From NCBI RefSeq assembly GCF_014653575.1, contig NZ_BNAQ01000001.1, positions 124,001-188,000 on the forward strand: a DNA stretch of 64,000 nt, given 5' to 3'. Below are positions 47,165 to 54,742 of this stretch, piece after piece. A model generated the notes under the pieces. That model did no database searches. It saw only the letters and a list, made by a program, of their open reading frames with translations, and had not been told where the DNA came from. Positions within the stretch are counted from its first letter, which is position 1. Each line of letters begins with the position of its first letter. This DNA is from Sphingomonas glacialis. GTDB taxonomy: Bacteria; Pseudomonadota; Alphaproteobacteria; Sphingomonadales; Sphingomonadaceae. The position numbers and the translations under genes were made by a program.

Positions 47165-47787
47165 GGCAGCAGGTCCGAGACCGCTGCGAGGACCGAGCCG
47201 GCGACCTCTTCGATTCCCGCTGCGGCATCGATCATCCGGAAGCGCGCGGGCTCGTTCGCCGCGAAACGCCGGAACGCCGCGGCAACGTCGGCATGGAACT
47301 CGGGGCCCCGCGCCGCGAAGCGATCGGACGCGTCGCCGTCGCGCAGCGCGGCGCGAGCGCTCCCTTGCTCGGGCGACAGCTCGAGCACGAGCGTGCGATC
47401 GGGCAGCAGCCCACGCGAACCGAACGCGTGCAGCGCGAGCACCGCGGCATCATCGATCCCGCCGGCAACGCCCTGATACGCCCGGCTGCTGTCGAGGAAC
47501 CGGTCGCAGATCACCCAGCGGCCAGCGCCAATCGCGGGCCGGATCGTCTTCTCGACATGATCGGCCCGCGCCGCGGCGAACAGCAAGGCTTCGCTGTGCG
47601 CACTCCAGCGCGCGACATCGCCCTGCATCAGCAGCGTACGGATCGCCTCCGCGCCCTCGCTTCCGCCGGGTTCGCGCGTGACGAGCGCATCAATCCCACG
47701 CTCGGCGAGCGCGACGGCAAGCCGTTTCGCTTGAGTCGACTTGCCCGCCCCCTCCCCGCCCTCAAGCGAGATGAAGCGTCCGATCAC
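47161..47787 (-). CDS. tmk: Thymidylate kinase
   Basis: 208 residues. Phosphorylates dTMP to dTDP. P-loop FISLEGGEGAGKSTQAKRLA (about 5-24), substrate site VTREPGGSEGAEAIR (about 37-51), and CDRFLDSSRAYQGVAGG (DR(Y/F/H) motif near 95). Overlaps dac upstream and holB downstream by 4 bp each, a tight operon of replication and cell-wall genes. Confidence 0.97.
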   Translation of the reverse strand: MIGRFISLEGGEGAGKSTQAKRLAVALAERGIDALVTREPGGSEGAEAIRTLLMQGDVARWSAHSEALLFAAARADHVEKTIRPAIGAGRWVICDRFLDSSRAYQGVAGGIDDAAVLALHAFGSRGLLPDRTLVLELSPEQGSARAALRDGDASDRFAARGPEFHADVAAAFRRFAANEPARFRMIDAAAGIEEVAGSVLAAVSDLLP

Positions 47788-48953
47788 CCGCCGAACAGCC
47801 CCATTAGCCCCGCCCAGGCGCGCCCGAAAAAGCCGGCTTCGCTGACGTCGTTGGCGGCGACCAGCGGCAGGCGCTCGGCGGGCATGCCGGGCGTCACCAC
47901 GACGAGATCGGCGATGTGCTGGCCAGCCTTGATCGGCGCCTTGATCGGGCCGTCATATTGCACGCTGAGCTTCATCTCGCCTGCCGTGCCGGCGGGAACG
48001 GTTGCGCTCAGATCGTTGGCGGCGACCAGACCGACGCTGTTCGCGCTGCCGAGCTGGACTTCGGCGGTCTCGATCTGCTTGCCCTTGGCGAGGATCGGCT
48101 TGGCCTGCCACGCACGGAAGCCCCATTCCATGAACTTGACCGATTCCTCGGCGCGCTGGCCCGAAGTGCCGAGCCCCGCCATGACGAGCACGAGACGGCG
48201 CCCGTTCTGCATCGCCGACCCGGTGAAGCCATAGCCAGCCTCGTCGGTGTGCCCGGTCTTCAAGCCATCGGCACCCGACACGCGCCCGAGCAACGGATCG
48301 CGATTGGCCTGATCGATCGGCTTCTCGCCGCCGAGCGTCTTGCCCCAGGTAAAGCTGCGCAGCGAATAGAAGCGCTTGTAGAGATCGGGATAGGTCTGGA
48401 TCGTCGCCGAGGCGAGCTTGGCGAGATCGCGCGCTGTGACATAGGTCACGCCATTGTCGGGCCAGCCGTTAGCCGTGCCGAAATGGCTGTTCGCCAGGCC
48501 GAGCTTGGTCGCCGCGCGGTTCATCCGCTCGGTGAACGCGCTCTCGGTCCCCGAAATCCCCTCGGCGAGCACGACGCAGGCGTCGTTGCCAGACAGCGTG
48601 ACGATGCCCTTGAGCAGATCCTCGACGCTGACTTCCTCGCCCGACGACAGGAACATCGTCGATCCTTGCGAGTGCCACGCGCGCCACGTCTCGGGGCGGA
48701 CGGGGAATTTCTGGTCGAGCTTCAATTCGCCCGACTTGATCATCTCGAACGCGACATAGACCGTCATCATCTTTGCCATCGAGGCGGGCGGCATGCGGCG
48801 ATCGGCGTCCTTCTGATACAGGATCGCACCCGACGACAGATCCTGCAGATAGGCGACCGGCGCGGGGGTCTGGAATTCGGGGGCGGCAACCGCCGGGCAC
48901 GTCGCGGCGATGGCGACGACGGCGGCGGCGAGCAGTTTCTGGCGCGAGGACAT
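47784..48953 (-). CDS. D-alanyl-D-alanine carboxypeptidase (DacC/PBP5-6 type)
   Basis: 389 residues. Removes the terminal D-Ala from peptidoglycan side chains in the periplasm. Signal peptide about 1-24 (LLAAAVVAIAATCPAVAA). Active-site motifs: S-x-x-K as Ser58-Met-Ala-Lys61 (PASMAKMMT), the SGN motif LSGNDACV (about 123), and KTG as DGLKTGHTDEAGYGF (about 230). The C-terminal beta-domain (about 275-365) is followed by a short amphipathic helix (RAWAGLMGLFGG), likely a membrane anchor. Confidence 0.95.
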   Translation of the reverse strand: MSSRQKLLAAAVVAIAATCPAVAAPEFQTPAPVAYLQDLSSGAILYQKDADRRMPPASMAKMMTVYVAFEMIKSGELKLDQKFPVRPETWRAWHSQGSTMFLSSGEEVSVEDLLKGIVTLSGNDACVVLAEGISGTESAFTERMNRAATKLGLANSHFGTANGWPDNGVTYVTARDLAKLASATIQTYPDLYKRFYSLRSFTWGKTLGGEKPIDQANRDPLLGRVSGADGLKTGHTDEAGYGFTGSAMQNGRRLVLVMAGLGTSGQRAEESVKFMEWGFRAWQAKPILAKGKQIETAEVQLGSANSVGLVAANDLSATVPAGTAGEMKLSVQYDGPIKAPIKAGQHIADLVVVTPGMPAERLPLVAANDVSEAGFFGRAWAGLMGLFGG

Positions 48954-48971
48954 GCGGTTCGGTCTCGTTTT

Positions 48972-49886
48972 TCAGTCGGTGTGGAAAATGCGTGCGTCAG
49001 CATAGCCGCGTCGTGCGGCGCCGTCACGTGCGCGCTGCGCAGCGGCGGAATCGGCGAAGGGGCCGAGCTGGACGCGGTAGAGTTTGCCGAGCGGGACGAC
49101 GCGGCCGCCGAGCTGCTTGGCGAGTGCGGCCGCGCGCTCGGCGGACGACAGCGCCGCGACCTGGACCATGAGGCCGCCGCGGGCCGCCGCTGGCGTAGGC
49201 GCAGGCTCAGGCGCAGGCTTCGCGCGAGCGGGCGCCTCGATCTCGGGTGCCGAGTGCGGCTTCACGGGTGCACTCCGCTGCGGCGCGGGAGCCGGGCGGG
49301 TCGTGCCGACCGCCGCCGGCCGGCTGGGCGAGCGCGGCGCGGGCGCGACACGCTCGGCAGGCAGTTTGCGCCGAAGCGCCACGAGCAAGGTCGGCGGCGC
49401 GTCGAGCCGGGGCGACGCCGCTTGCCCCGCCTGCAGCGCGCGAAGATCCTGCGGCGAGACGATGACGGTGCGGACGCGGATGCCGCCATGATCGCCCACA
49501 CCGAGCGCCTGCGCCGCGCCCGGCGACAAGGCGACGACCGCGCCGCTGCTCTGTGCGACGACCAACGCGATGATCGTCCGCCCGCTGTCGAGCGCGGTCA
49601 GCTCGACCGGCGTGCCGGGCGCGAGCGTCGGATGCCCCACGCCGATCGCGACCGTCGCCCAGCGCCCTTCGGGCGGCGCGGTAAGCAGCGTTGCATAGCC
49701 GACGCCGTCCTCACGGGCTTCTCCCGACGTCCCGCGCGGGCCGGCCCCTTGCGCGACTTCGGGCGGCAGATCCTGCGGCGGCCGCGCGCTGTCGAACGGC
49801 AGGGTCGGGTCACGCAGATCGCGCTGCGCCACGGTAGCGGGCGACGCCACGACGCCAAACAGCGCCAAACCAAGCAACAGCGTCAC
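48972..49886 (-). CDS. RlpA-like septal-ring protein with a C-terminal SPOR domain
   Basis: 304 residues from GTG 49886. A hydrophobic N-terminus (LLLGLALFGVVASPATVA) is a signal peptide. Residues about 55-155 resemble the RlpA double-psi beta-barrel (GVGYATLLTAPPEGRWATVA, IGVGHPTLAPGTPVELTAL). A Pro/Ala-rich linker (about 180-235) precedes a SPOR domain (LMVQVAALSSAERAAALAKQ, LYRVQLGPFADSAAAQRARD) that binds denuded peptidoglycan at the septum. Catalytic activity as a lytic transglycosylase is not proven for this member. Confidence 0.88.
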   Translation of the reverse strand: MTLLLGLALFGVVASPATVAQRDLRDPTLPFDSARPPQDLPPEVAQGAGPRGTSGEAREDGVGYATLLTAPPEGRWATVAIGVGHPTLAPGTPVELTALDSGRTIIALVVAQSSGAVVALSPGAAQALGVGDHGGIRVRTVIVSPQDLRALQAGQAASPRLDAPPTLLVALRRKLPAERVAPAPRSPSRPAAVGTTRPAPAPQRSAPVKPHSAPEIEAPARAKPAPEPAPTPAAARGGLMVQVAALSSAERAAALAKQLGGRVVPLGKLYRVQLGPFADSAAAQRARDGAARRGYADARIFHTD

Positions 49887-49890
49887 GCGC

Positions 49891-50937
49891 TTATTGCTCG
49901 ACCGCGTCGGCGAGCAACCCGACCGACAGCGCGTAGAAATTCGAGCAGTTGTAATCGAGGATCACGCGGTAATTCCCGGTCAGGAGGTAGGCGGTCCGCC
50001 CGACGCCATCGGGCTCGATCAGCGTCGCGAGAACCGAATCGGCGGGCCAGCTGCGCGATACGGGTGCGATACCCAGCGCGCGCCATTCGGCCATCGTCTT
50101 CCACCCGCTGTGGCGCGCGAACACCTTGAGGCAGCGCGGCGACAGCAAGCGGTTGGTGATCTGGCTGCGGTCGAAGCTCGCCGGCACCGAAACCGCCAGC
50201 CCCCAGGGCTGGCCCGGACGCCAGCCGGCATTGGCGAAATAATTGCCGATCGACGCCAGCGTATCGGCATGGCTCGACCAGATATCGGCGCGCCCGTCGC
50301 CATCGCCGTCGCGCGCGAGCCGCAGATAGATCGACGGCAGGAATTGCGGCCCGCCCGTCGCCCCCGCCCAGCTCCCGACGAGTTGCGAGCGCGTCACGCC
50401 GCGGTCCATCATCTGCATCGAGGCGATGAACTCGTCGGCGAACAGATCGCGCCGCCGCCCCTCATAGGCGAGCGAGGCGAGCGCGCGCGGCAGGTCGAAC
50501 CCGCCCATCACGCGGCCATAGCTCGTCTCATGCCCCCAGATCGCGACCATGATCGATTCGGGAACACCGGTCTGCTGCTCGATCCGGCGCAAGCGCCAGC
50601 GCTCGGCTTGATAGGCGCTGCGGCCGTTGGCGATGATCGCGCTGCTCAGATGCTGGGCTTGGTACGGCGCGAAATCGGGGATCCCCGCGTTGGGATTGGC
50701 GCCGGGCTGCGCTCGATCGAGCTCGATCACACGCGGATTGAGCGTGAGAGTCGGCATCACCGCGTCGAGCGTCGCGCGGCTGACCCCCTTCCCTTCGGCC
50801 TTGGCGCGCAGCGTCGTCAGATAGCTCTGGAAACCGGTATCGTCCTGCGCGCAGGCGGCGCCGCCGACCCCGAGGCAGAGCGCAGCCGCCGTCAGTCCAA
50901 GGGCGATCCGCGCCCGTAATGTGTGTTTGTCCCGCAT
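49891..50937 (-). CDS. Lytic murein transglycosylase, MltB family
   Basis: 348 residues. Signal peptide about 1-30 (IALGLTAAALCLGVGGAACA). Soluble-lytic-transglycosylase-like domain: PESIMVAIWGHETSYGRVMG holds the catalytic Glu near 133, RALASLAYEGRRRDLFADEF, SWAGATGGPQFLPSIYLRLA, and IWSSHADTLASIGNYFANAG follow. The C-terminal half is a peptidoglycan-binding-like domain (GRTAYLLTGNYRVILDYNCS). It heads the mltB-rlpA-dac-tmk-holB-metG-tatD series; the rlpA start lies 4 bp after its stop. Confidence 0.93.
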   Translation of the reverse strand: MRDKHTLRARIALGLTAAALCLGVGGAACAQDDTGFQSYLTTLRAKAEGKGVSRATLDAVMPTLTLNPRVIELDRAQPGANPNAGIPDFAPYQAQHLSSAIIANGRSAYQAERWRLRRIEQQTGVPESIMVAIWGHETSYGRVMGGFDLPRALASLAYEGRRRDLFADEFIASMQMMDRGVTRSQLVGSWAGATGGPQFLPSIYLRLARDGDGDGRADIWSSHADTLASIGNYFANAGWRPGQPWGLAVSVPASFDRSQITNRLLSPRCLKVFARHSGWKTMAEWRALGIAPVSRSWPADSVLATLIEPDGVGRTAYLLTGNYRVILDYNCSNFYALSVGLLADAVEQ

Positions 50938-51059
50938 GCGCCAACATTGGCACAGCCGTCCACGCACATGAACCCCCAAAGGCCTGCAGCCCGTCACAAA
51001 CCTTGCACGCGGTGGCCCTTGCGTCATGCCGCGTCGGGTCGCTATGCGAGCGGAAGCGC

Positions 51060-51149
51060 GGAGAGATGGCCGAGTGGTTTAAGGCAGCGGTCTTGAAAAC
51101 CGCCGTGGGTGCGAGCTCACCGTGGGTTCGAATCCCACTCTCTCCGCCA
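51060..51149 (+). tRNA. tRNA-Ser (UGA)
   Basis: Acceptor stem GGAGAGA (51060-51066) pairs with TCTCTCC (51139-51145); discriminator G51146 and CCA encoded at 51147-51149. Anticodon loop CTTGAAA (51092-51098) reads TGA at 51094-51096, so it decodes UCA/UCG-type serine codons. The long variable arm (CCGTGGGTGCGAGCTCACCG region) and T loop GTTCGAATC are typical of class II tRNA-Ser. Confidence 0.97.
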
Positions 51150-51486
51150 CGTCGCACCGTCGACCTTCGATACACGTGCTGGATCGGGACCTGTGTTTAC
51201 GGCGTTCTGTCTGCCTCGGCATCTGGCGGTGGCAGCGACACCGCATCAATCGTGGCGTCCACCGGGTGGCACTCACCGTGGCTGCACCAAATGATCGACG
51301 CAGCGGGCACGGCGACTGCGCAGGATCTTCCAACCGCGTCAGCGTGAAACCGACCTGGCTCGCCCGACCTGCTGATCGCGCTTTGCAAGCTCCACGCCGG
51401 GCATTGGCCAAATAATAACGGCGCTCACCCGACGCCTTGAAGCAGCGGCTCGTCCATGCCGATCGGCCGACCGAAGCGATATCTGT
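51150..51486. other. Gene-poor region downstream of tRNA-Ser
   Basis: 337 bp with no credible gene. No repeat of the tRNA 3' end was seen here or further right to mark an attachment site. G+C is somewhat lower near 51400-51440 (AATAATAACGG). It may be relict DNA around the tRNA. Confidence 0.4.
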
Positions 51487-52956
51487 CTAGCTCGCGAGAT
51501 ACGGGTCTACCGGTGGAAATTCAGGGACAGACACAAGAGGAACAGGCCGAGACGCAGCCGTTGCCAGCCACGCGTCCCCGCCCGCCCGATGACGGATGGA
51601 GCCGTCACCCCGCGTCGCCACACGCCCATAGACCGGACACTCGCGATCCGTGGGCGCCCCGGCGAACATCATCGCGATGTTGCCGTAGGTACTCGGGTCA
51701 CGGCCATCGAGGCTCAGGCGATCATTGAGATAGCAAGCGGTTGCCCATGCCGCTTCCGGACTGGGCGTCATCGCGATGATGCGCTTGCACCAGTACATCC
51801 GTAGGTTGTTGTGCATCCAGCCCTCGGCCAGGAACTGGCGCTGACACGCATTCCACGTCTCGTCGCGTGTCTCGCCCCTCAGCATGGCCGAGAGCGTCTC
51901 CTGATCGGGGCGGAGGTCGCCGGCATGGTCGGTGAGTGTCTGGCGCGCCCAGGGGGCGATCCGGTCGTACCGTTCGGGCGCGTCGAGATGCCGCGCTTGA
52001 TAGTGGAACCACTCCCGCCAGCCGAGCAACTCGTCGGCGAACTTGCGCTTGTGCTGTCCACCTGCGGCAGCGCCGTTCACTGCCGCCATGACCTCGCGCG
52101 GGCCAAGCACGCCAAAGTGCAGATAAGGCGAAAGACTGCTCGCGCTGTCGAGACGCGTGGCATCGTTCCGGTTGGACGCGTAGCCGGGCAGCACGTCTGC
52201 GACCAAGCGTGTGAGCCGCGCCTCCGCCGCGTTCCGACCCGCTGGATGCATCGGGGTGACCGGGACCGAATGGTCGATGTCGAGGCCGGCAATCAGGGTG
52301 CCCAGCTCGTCCGCGCGGAGCGTGTCAGGCGTGAACGGCAACGCTCCGGAATAGGCGGCGACGTCTGCGATTTCCTCGTCCCAGGCCGCCCAAGCGGCCC
52401 GCGCTGGCTCATGGCGACGCAGGAAAGCGGTCCGCCCCTGCACGTCGCGGCCGATGACGGCCGGTGGCACCAGACAGGCGGCATTCACCGCAAGAACGGG
52501 CACATCGACCCTTCCCGCCACGCGTTCCGACTGCCACCGCGCAACGAAGGTCGGCTGGTCTTCCACGACGATCGCCGCCGCCGCGACACCCAGCCGGTAG
52601 ACCAGACCCTTTTCCCGTCGCTCGGCACGCTCGACGTGCTGGACGCAAGCCAGCCCGCGCCGGCGACATCCCTCCGCGAGATCGATGCTCGCTCTCAGGA
52701 TGAAGTGGTGCAGCCGGTCGGACGCATACGGATAGTCCTCGCGGACACCGTGATAGACCAGCACCGGTAGGTGCAGCGCGTTGCCGAGGCGGACGGCAGC
52801 GTCGATAACTGGGTTGTCGCAAGCGCGCAGCGCCTGCTGAAGCCAGCACAGGACGTATCGACCGCCCTGCGCTGGCAAGCGGTCGTTCAGCGGCCGAACG
52901 CGCGGTGCCTGGTGCCAGTCGGAAAGTTCAGCAAGCCGTCCAGATAGTGCCATCAC
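51487..52956 (-). CDS. Class II deoxyribodipyrimidine (CPD) photolyase
   Basis: 489 residues. Uses FAD and light to split cyclobutane pyrimidine dimers. The N-terminal photolyase-like Rossmann domain starts VRPLNDRLPAQGGRYVLCWL (about 21-40). The FAD-binding domain has GMHNNLRMYWCKRI-like GWMHNNLRMYWCKRIIAMTP (about 395-415) and AWATACYLNDRLSLDGRDPSTYGNIAMMFAG, which is the class II signature. Some residues vary from the typical forms. Start is ATG 52956 or 52953. It stands alone between a tRNA and a decayed region, a setting typical of horizontal gain. Confidence 0.92.
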   Translation of the reverse strand: MMALSGRLAELSDWHQAPRVRPLNDRLPAQGGRYVLCWLQQALRACDNPVIDAAVRLGNALHLPVLVYHGVREDYPYASDRLHHFILRASIDLAEGCRRRGLACVQHVERAERREKGLVYRLGVAAAAIVVEDQPTFVARWQSERVAGRVDVPVLAVNAACLVPPAVIGRDVQGRTAFLRRHEPARAAWAAWDEEIADVAAYSGALPFTPDTLRADELGTLIAGLDIDHSVPVTPMHPAGRNAAEARLTRLVADVLPGYASNRNDATRLDSASSLSPYLHFGVLGPREVMAAVNGAAAGGQHKRKFADELLGWREWFHYQARHLDAPERYDRIAPWARQTLTDHAGDLRPDQETLSAMLRGETRDETWNACQRQFLAEGWMHNNLRMYWCKRIIAMTPSPEAAWATACYLNDRLSLDGRDPSTYGNIAMMFAGAPTDRECPVYGRVATRGDGSIRHRAGGDAWLATAASRPVPLVSVPEFPPVDPYLAS

Positions 52957-53435
52957 AAACTCCGGCCACGTTGATGCCCCGTGGCCAACGCGGTCTTGTT
53001 ATGCGCATCCTGGCGCCAGCGGCGAAGATAGTCGCCAAAATAAGCGAACGTTCGTTTCGAAGCGTCCGCATCGCCGAGGTTCCGCCTAGATCTTTCGGCC
53101 ACGCGGCATCCCACCCGAGCAAGCGCGATCTGCGGGTACCGGCCGATCCCGCCACGGTGCCTGGACTGATCGCCGCCACCGGGCGAGACGCGAACTGACG
53201 CCGATCGCCTATTCCCTCGGTTCGGCACTTCCCCCGAGCGCTGAAGGCGTGCCGACCTGCGAAACGCTCCGCACCCTATCGGGCTATGGCCACACCGCGA
53301 TGGGTTTCCAGTCTACGGCCGCGGTCCATGGGTAGGTCGCGGCGCTGCGCCGGGTCTATGGCGATCGCAATAACAAGCGCGCGGCAGGAGTGACCACACC
53401 CCTTGGCCGATACCGCGACGCGACATCACCTTGCG
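52957..53435. other. Degenerate region between photolyase and GH28 genes
   Basis: 479 bp. A plus-strand frame through 53198 ends with KRDLRVPADPATVPGLIAAT, which faintly recalls the N-terminal core-binding domain of tyrosine recombinases. A second frame from about 53199 (SGYGHTAMGFQSTAAVHG, then a stop, then VAALRRVYGDRNNKRAAGVT) is interrupted by TAG at 53333-53335. Likely remnants of a broken gene; identity is not established. Confidence 0.35.
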
Positions 53436-54716
53436 CTACGGCTTTTCCGGAAACGTACGCCATGCGGCATCGCACCGCGCGGCAATGGAAGCCTGCTCGG
53501 TCGCTTGACCGGTAGGATCGGGCACCGCGCCGCCTTTGCCGATCAGGAAGCGGGCGTGCACGGTTTCCCATCGCGGGATCGTCGTGAACCGCACGTCGTC
53601 GAGCGCGAGGTCAAGCGTGTGCGCGGCGTCATAGCCATTGGCGATCAGCCGCCCGCCATCGCCATAAACCCGCCGCAGCACGATGCCGCGATAGACCGGG
53701 ATCAGGTCGCCGCGCGCCTCCTTGTCATAGGCAGTGTAGATGTCGATCGGCCGCTTGCTGCCGCGAATGCAGACGTCCTCGTAATGCACGTCCTCGACCA
53801 GCCCGCCGCGGCTCGCATCGCTCTTGATGCGCAAACCCGAAGTGGTGCCGTCGAGCGTCAGCCCCTTGACCTGCACGTGCGCGACGCCGCCATTGGTCTC
53901 GCTGCCGATCGACATGCCGTGGCCAGAGTAGAAATGGTTGTCGAGGATCGAGACGTAGCGCGTGCCGCCGGTCTTGCCCGCCTTGATCGCGACATTGTCG
54001 TCGCCGGTGCGGATGAACGTCCTGGTGATCGTCACGTCCTCGCTCGCGCCGGGATCGATCCCGTCGGTGTTGCGCGCGTCTGCGGGCGTGTCGACGATCA
54101 CGCCCCAGGCGGTGAAGCCCTGCAGGCGGTTGGCGACGACATGGAAATTCGGCGAGTTCGCCAGGCGCACCCGGTAGAGCGTGAAATTGCGGCCGCGATC
54201 GGCGACGATCAGGCGCGGGACGTTCTGGTTGCCCTTCTCGACCTGCGCGCGGCGCGCGAGCTGCCACCACGTCTCGCTTCCGCCGGCCATCGGCTGGCCG
54301 CCATTGCCCTCGACCGTGCCGTCGCCCACGATCGCGACGTCGGTCGCATCGGCGATGTGCAGCAGCGGGCGACACCCCTTCCCGCGCTGGTCGATCTTCC
54401 CGCAAGCCCGTTCGCCAGCGTCGAACAGCGCCGGGTCGGGGATCGCGGCGAGCACGGCAGCGCGATCGAGCCACAGCGTCGTCCGCATCGGCAGCTCGAG
54501 CGGACCGCTGTCGTAGCGCCCCGCGCTCAGCCGCACCGCCTGCCCCGCACAGCGCTTGAGCGCGGCCTGCAGCTCGGCGGCGCGGTTGCCGGCTTTGGGC
54601 GTCAGCGTCTCGCACGCAGTCGCGGGCAGACGCGGCTCGGTCACCGTGCGGCGATCCTGTGCGGTGGCGGGAGCTGCGAGGATCAGGCTCGTCGCGGCAA
54701 GAATCGAATAGCGCAT
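53436..54716 (-). CDS. Glycoside hydrolase family 28 (polygalacturonase-like)
   Basis: 426 residues. Secreted: signal peptide MRYSILAATSLILAAPATAQ. The right-handed beta-helix carries the four GH28 motifs: NTD (216-218, RNTDGIDPG), DD (239-240, GDDNVAIKAG), GHG (265-267) and RIK (296-298). These are the catalytic acids and substrate ligands for galacturonan hydrolysis. ATG 54716 was chosen because an AAGGAC ribosome site precedes it by six bases. It is 26 bp downstream of the TonB-dependent receptor gene, so transport and hydrolysis are co-transcribed. Confidence 0.94.
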   Translation of the reverse strand: MRYSILAATSLILAAPATAQDRRTVTEPRLPATACETLTPKAGNRAAELQAALKRCAGQAVRLSAGRYDSGPLELPMRTTLWLDRAAVLAAIPDPALFDAGERACGKIDQRGKGCRPLLHIADATDVAIVGDGTVEGNGGQPMAGGSETWWQLARRAQVEKGNQNVPRLIVADRGRNFTLYRVRLANSPNFHVVANRLQGFTAWGVIVDTPADARNTDGIDPGASEDVTITRTFIRTGDDNVAIKAGKTGGTRYVSILDNHFYSGHGMSIGSETNGGVAHVQVKGLTLDGTTSGLRIKSDASRGGLVEDVHYEDVCIRGSKRPIDIYTAYDKEARGDLIPVYRGIVLRRVYGDGGRLIANGYDAAHTLDLALDDVRFTTIPRWETVHARFLIGKGGAVPDPTGQATEQASIAARCDAAWRTFPEKP

Positions 54717-54742
54717 CGCTGCGTCCTTTACGCTGGAACCCA

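Noticed and set aside
51060..53435. Direct repeat of the tRNA-Ser 3' end (attachment site)
   Set aside because: No second copy of GTTCGAATCCCACTCTCTCC was seen in the window, so no island boundary can be claimed.
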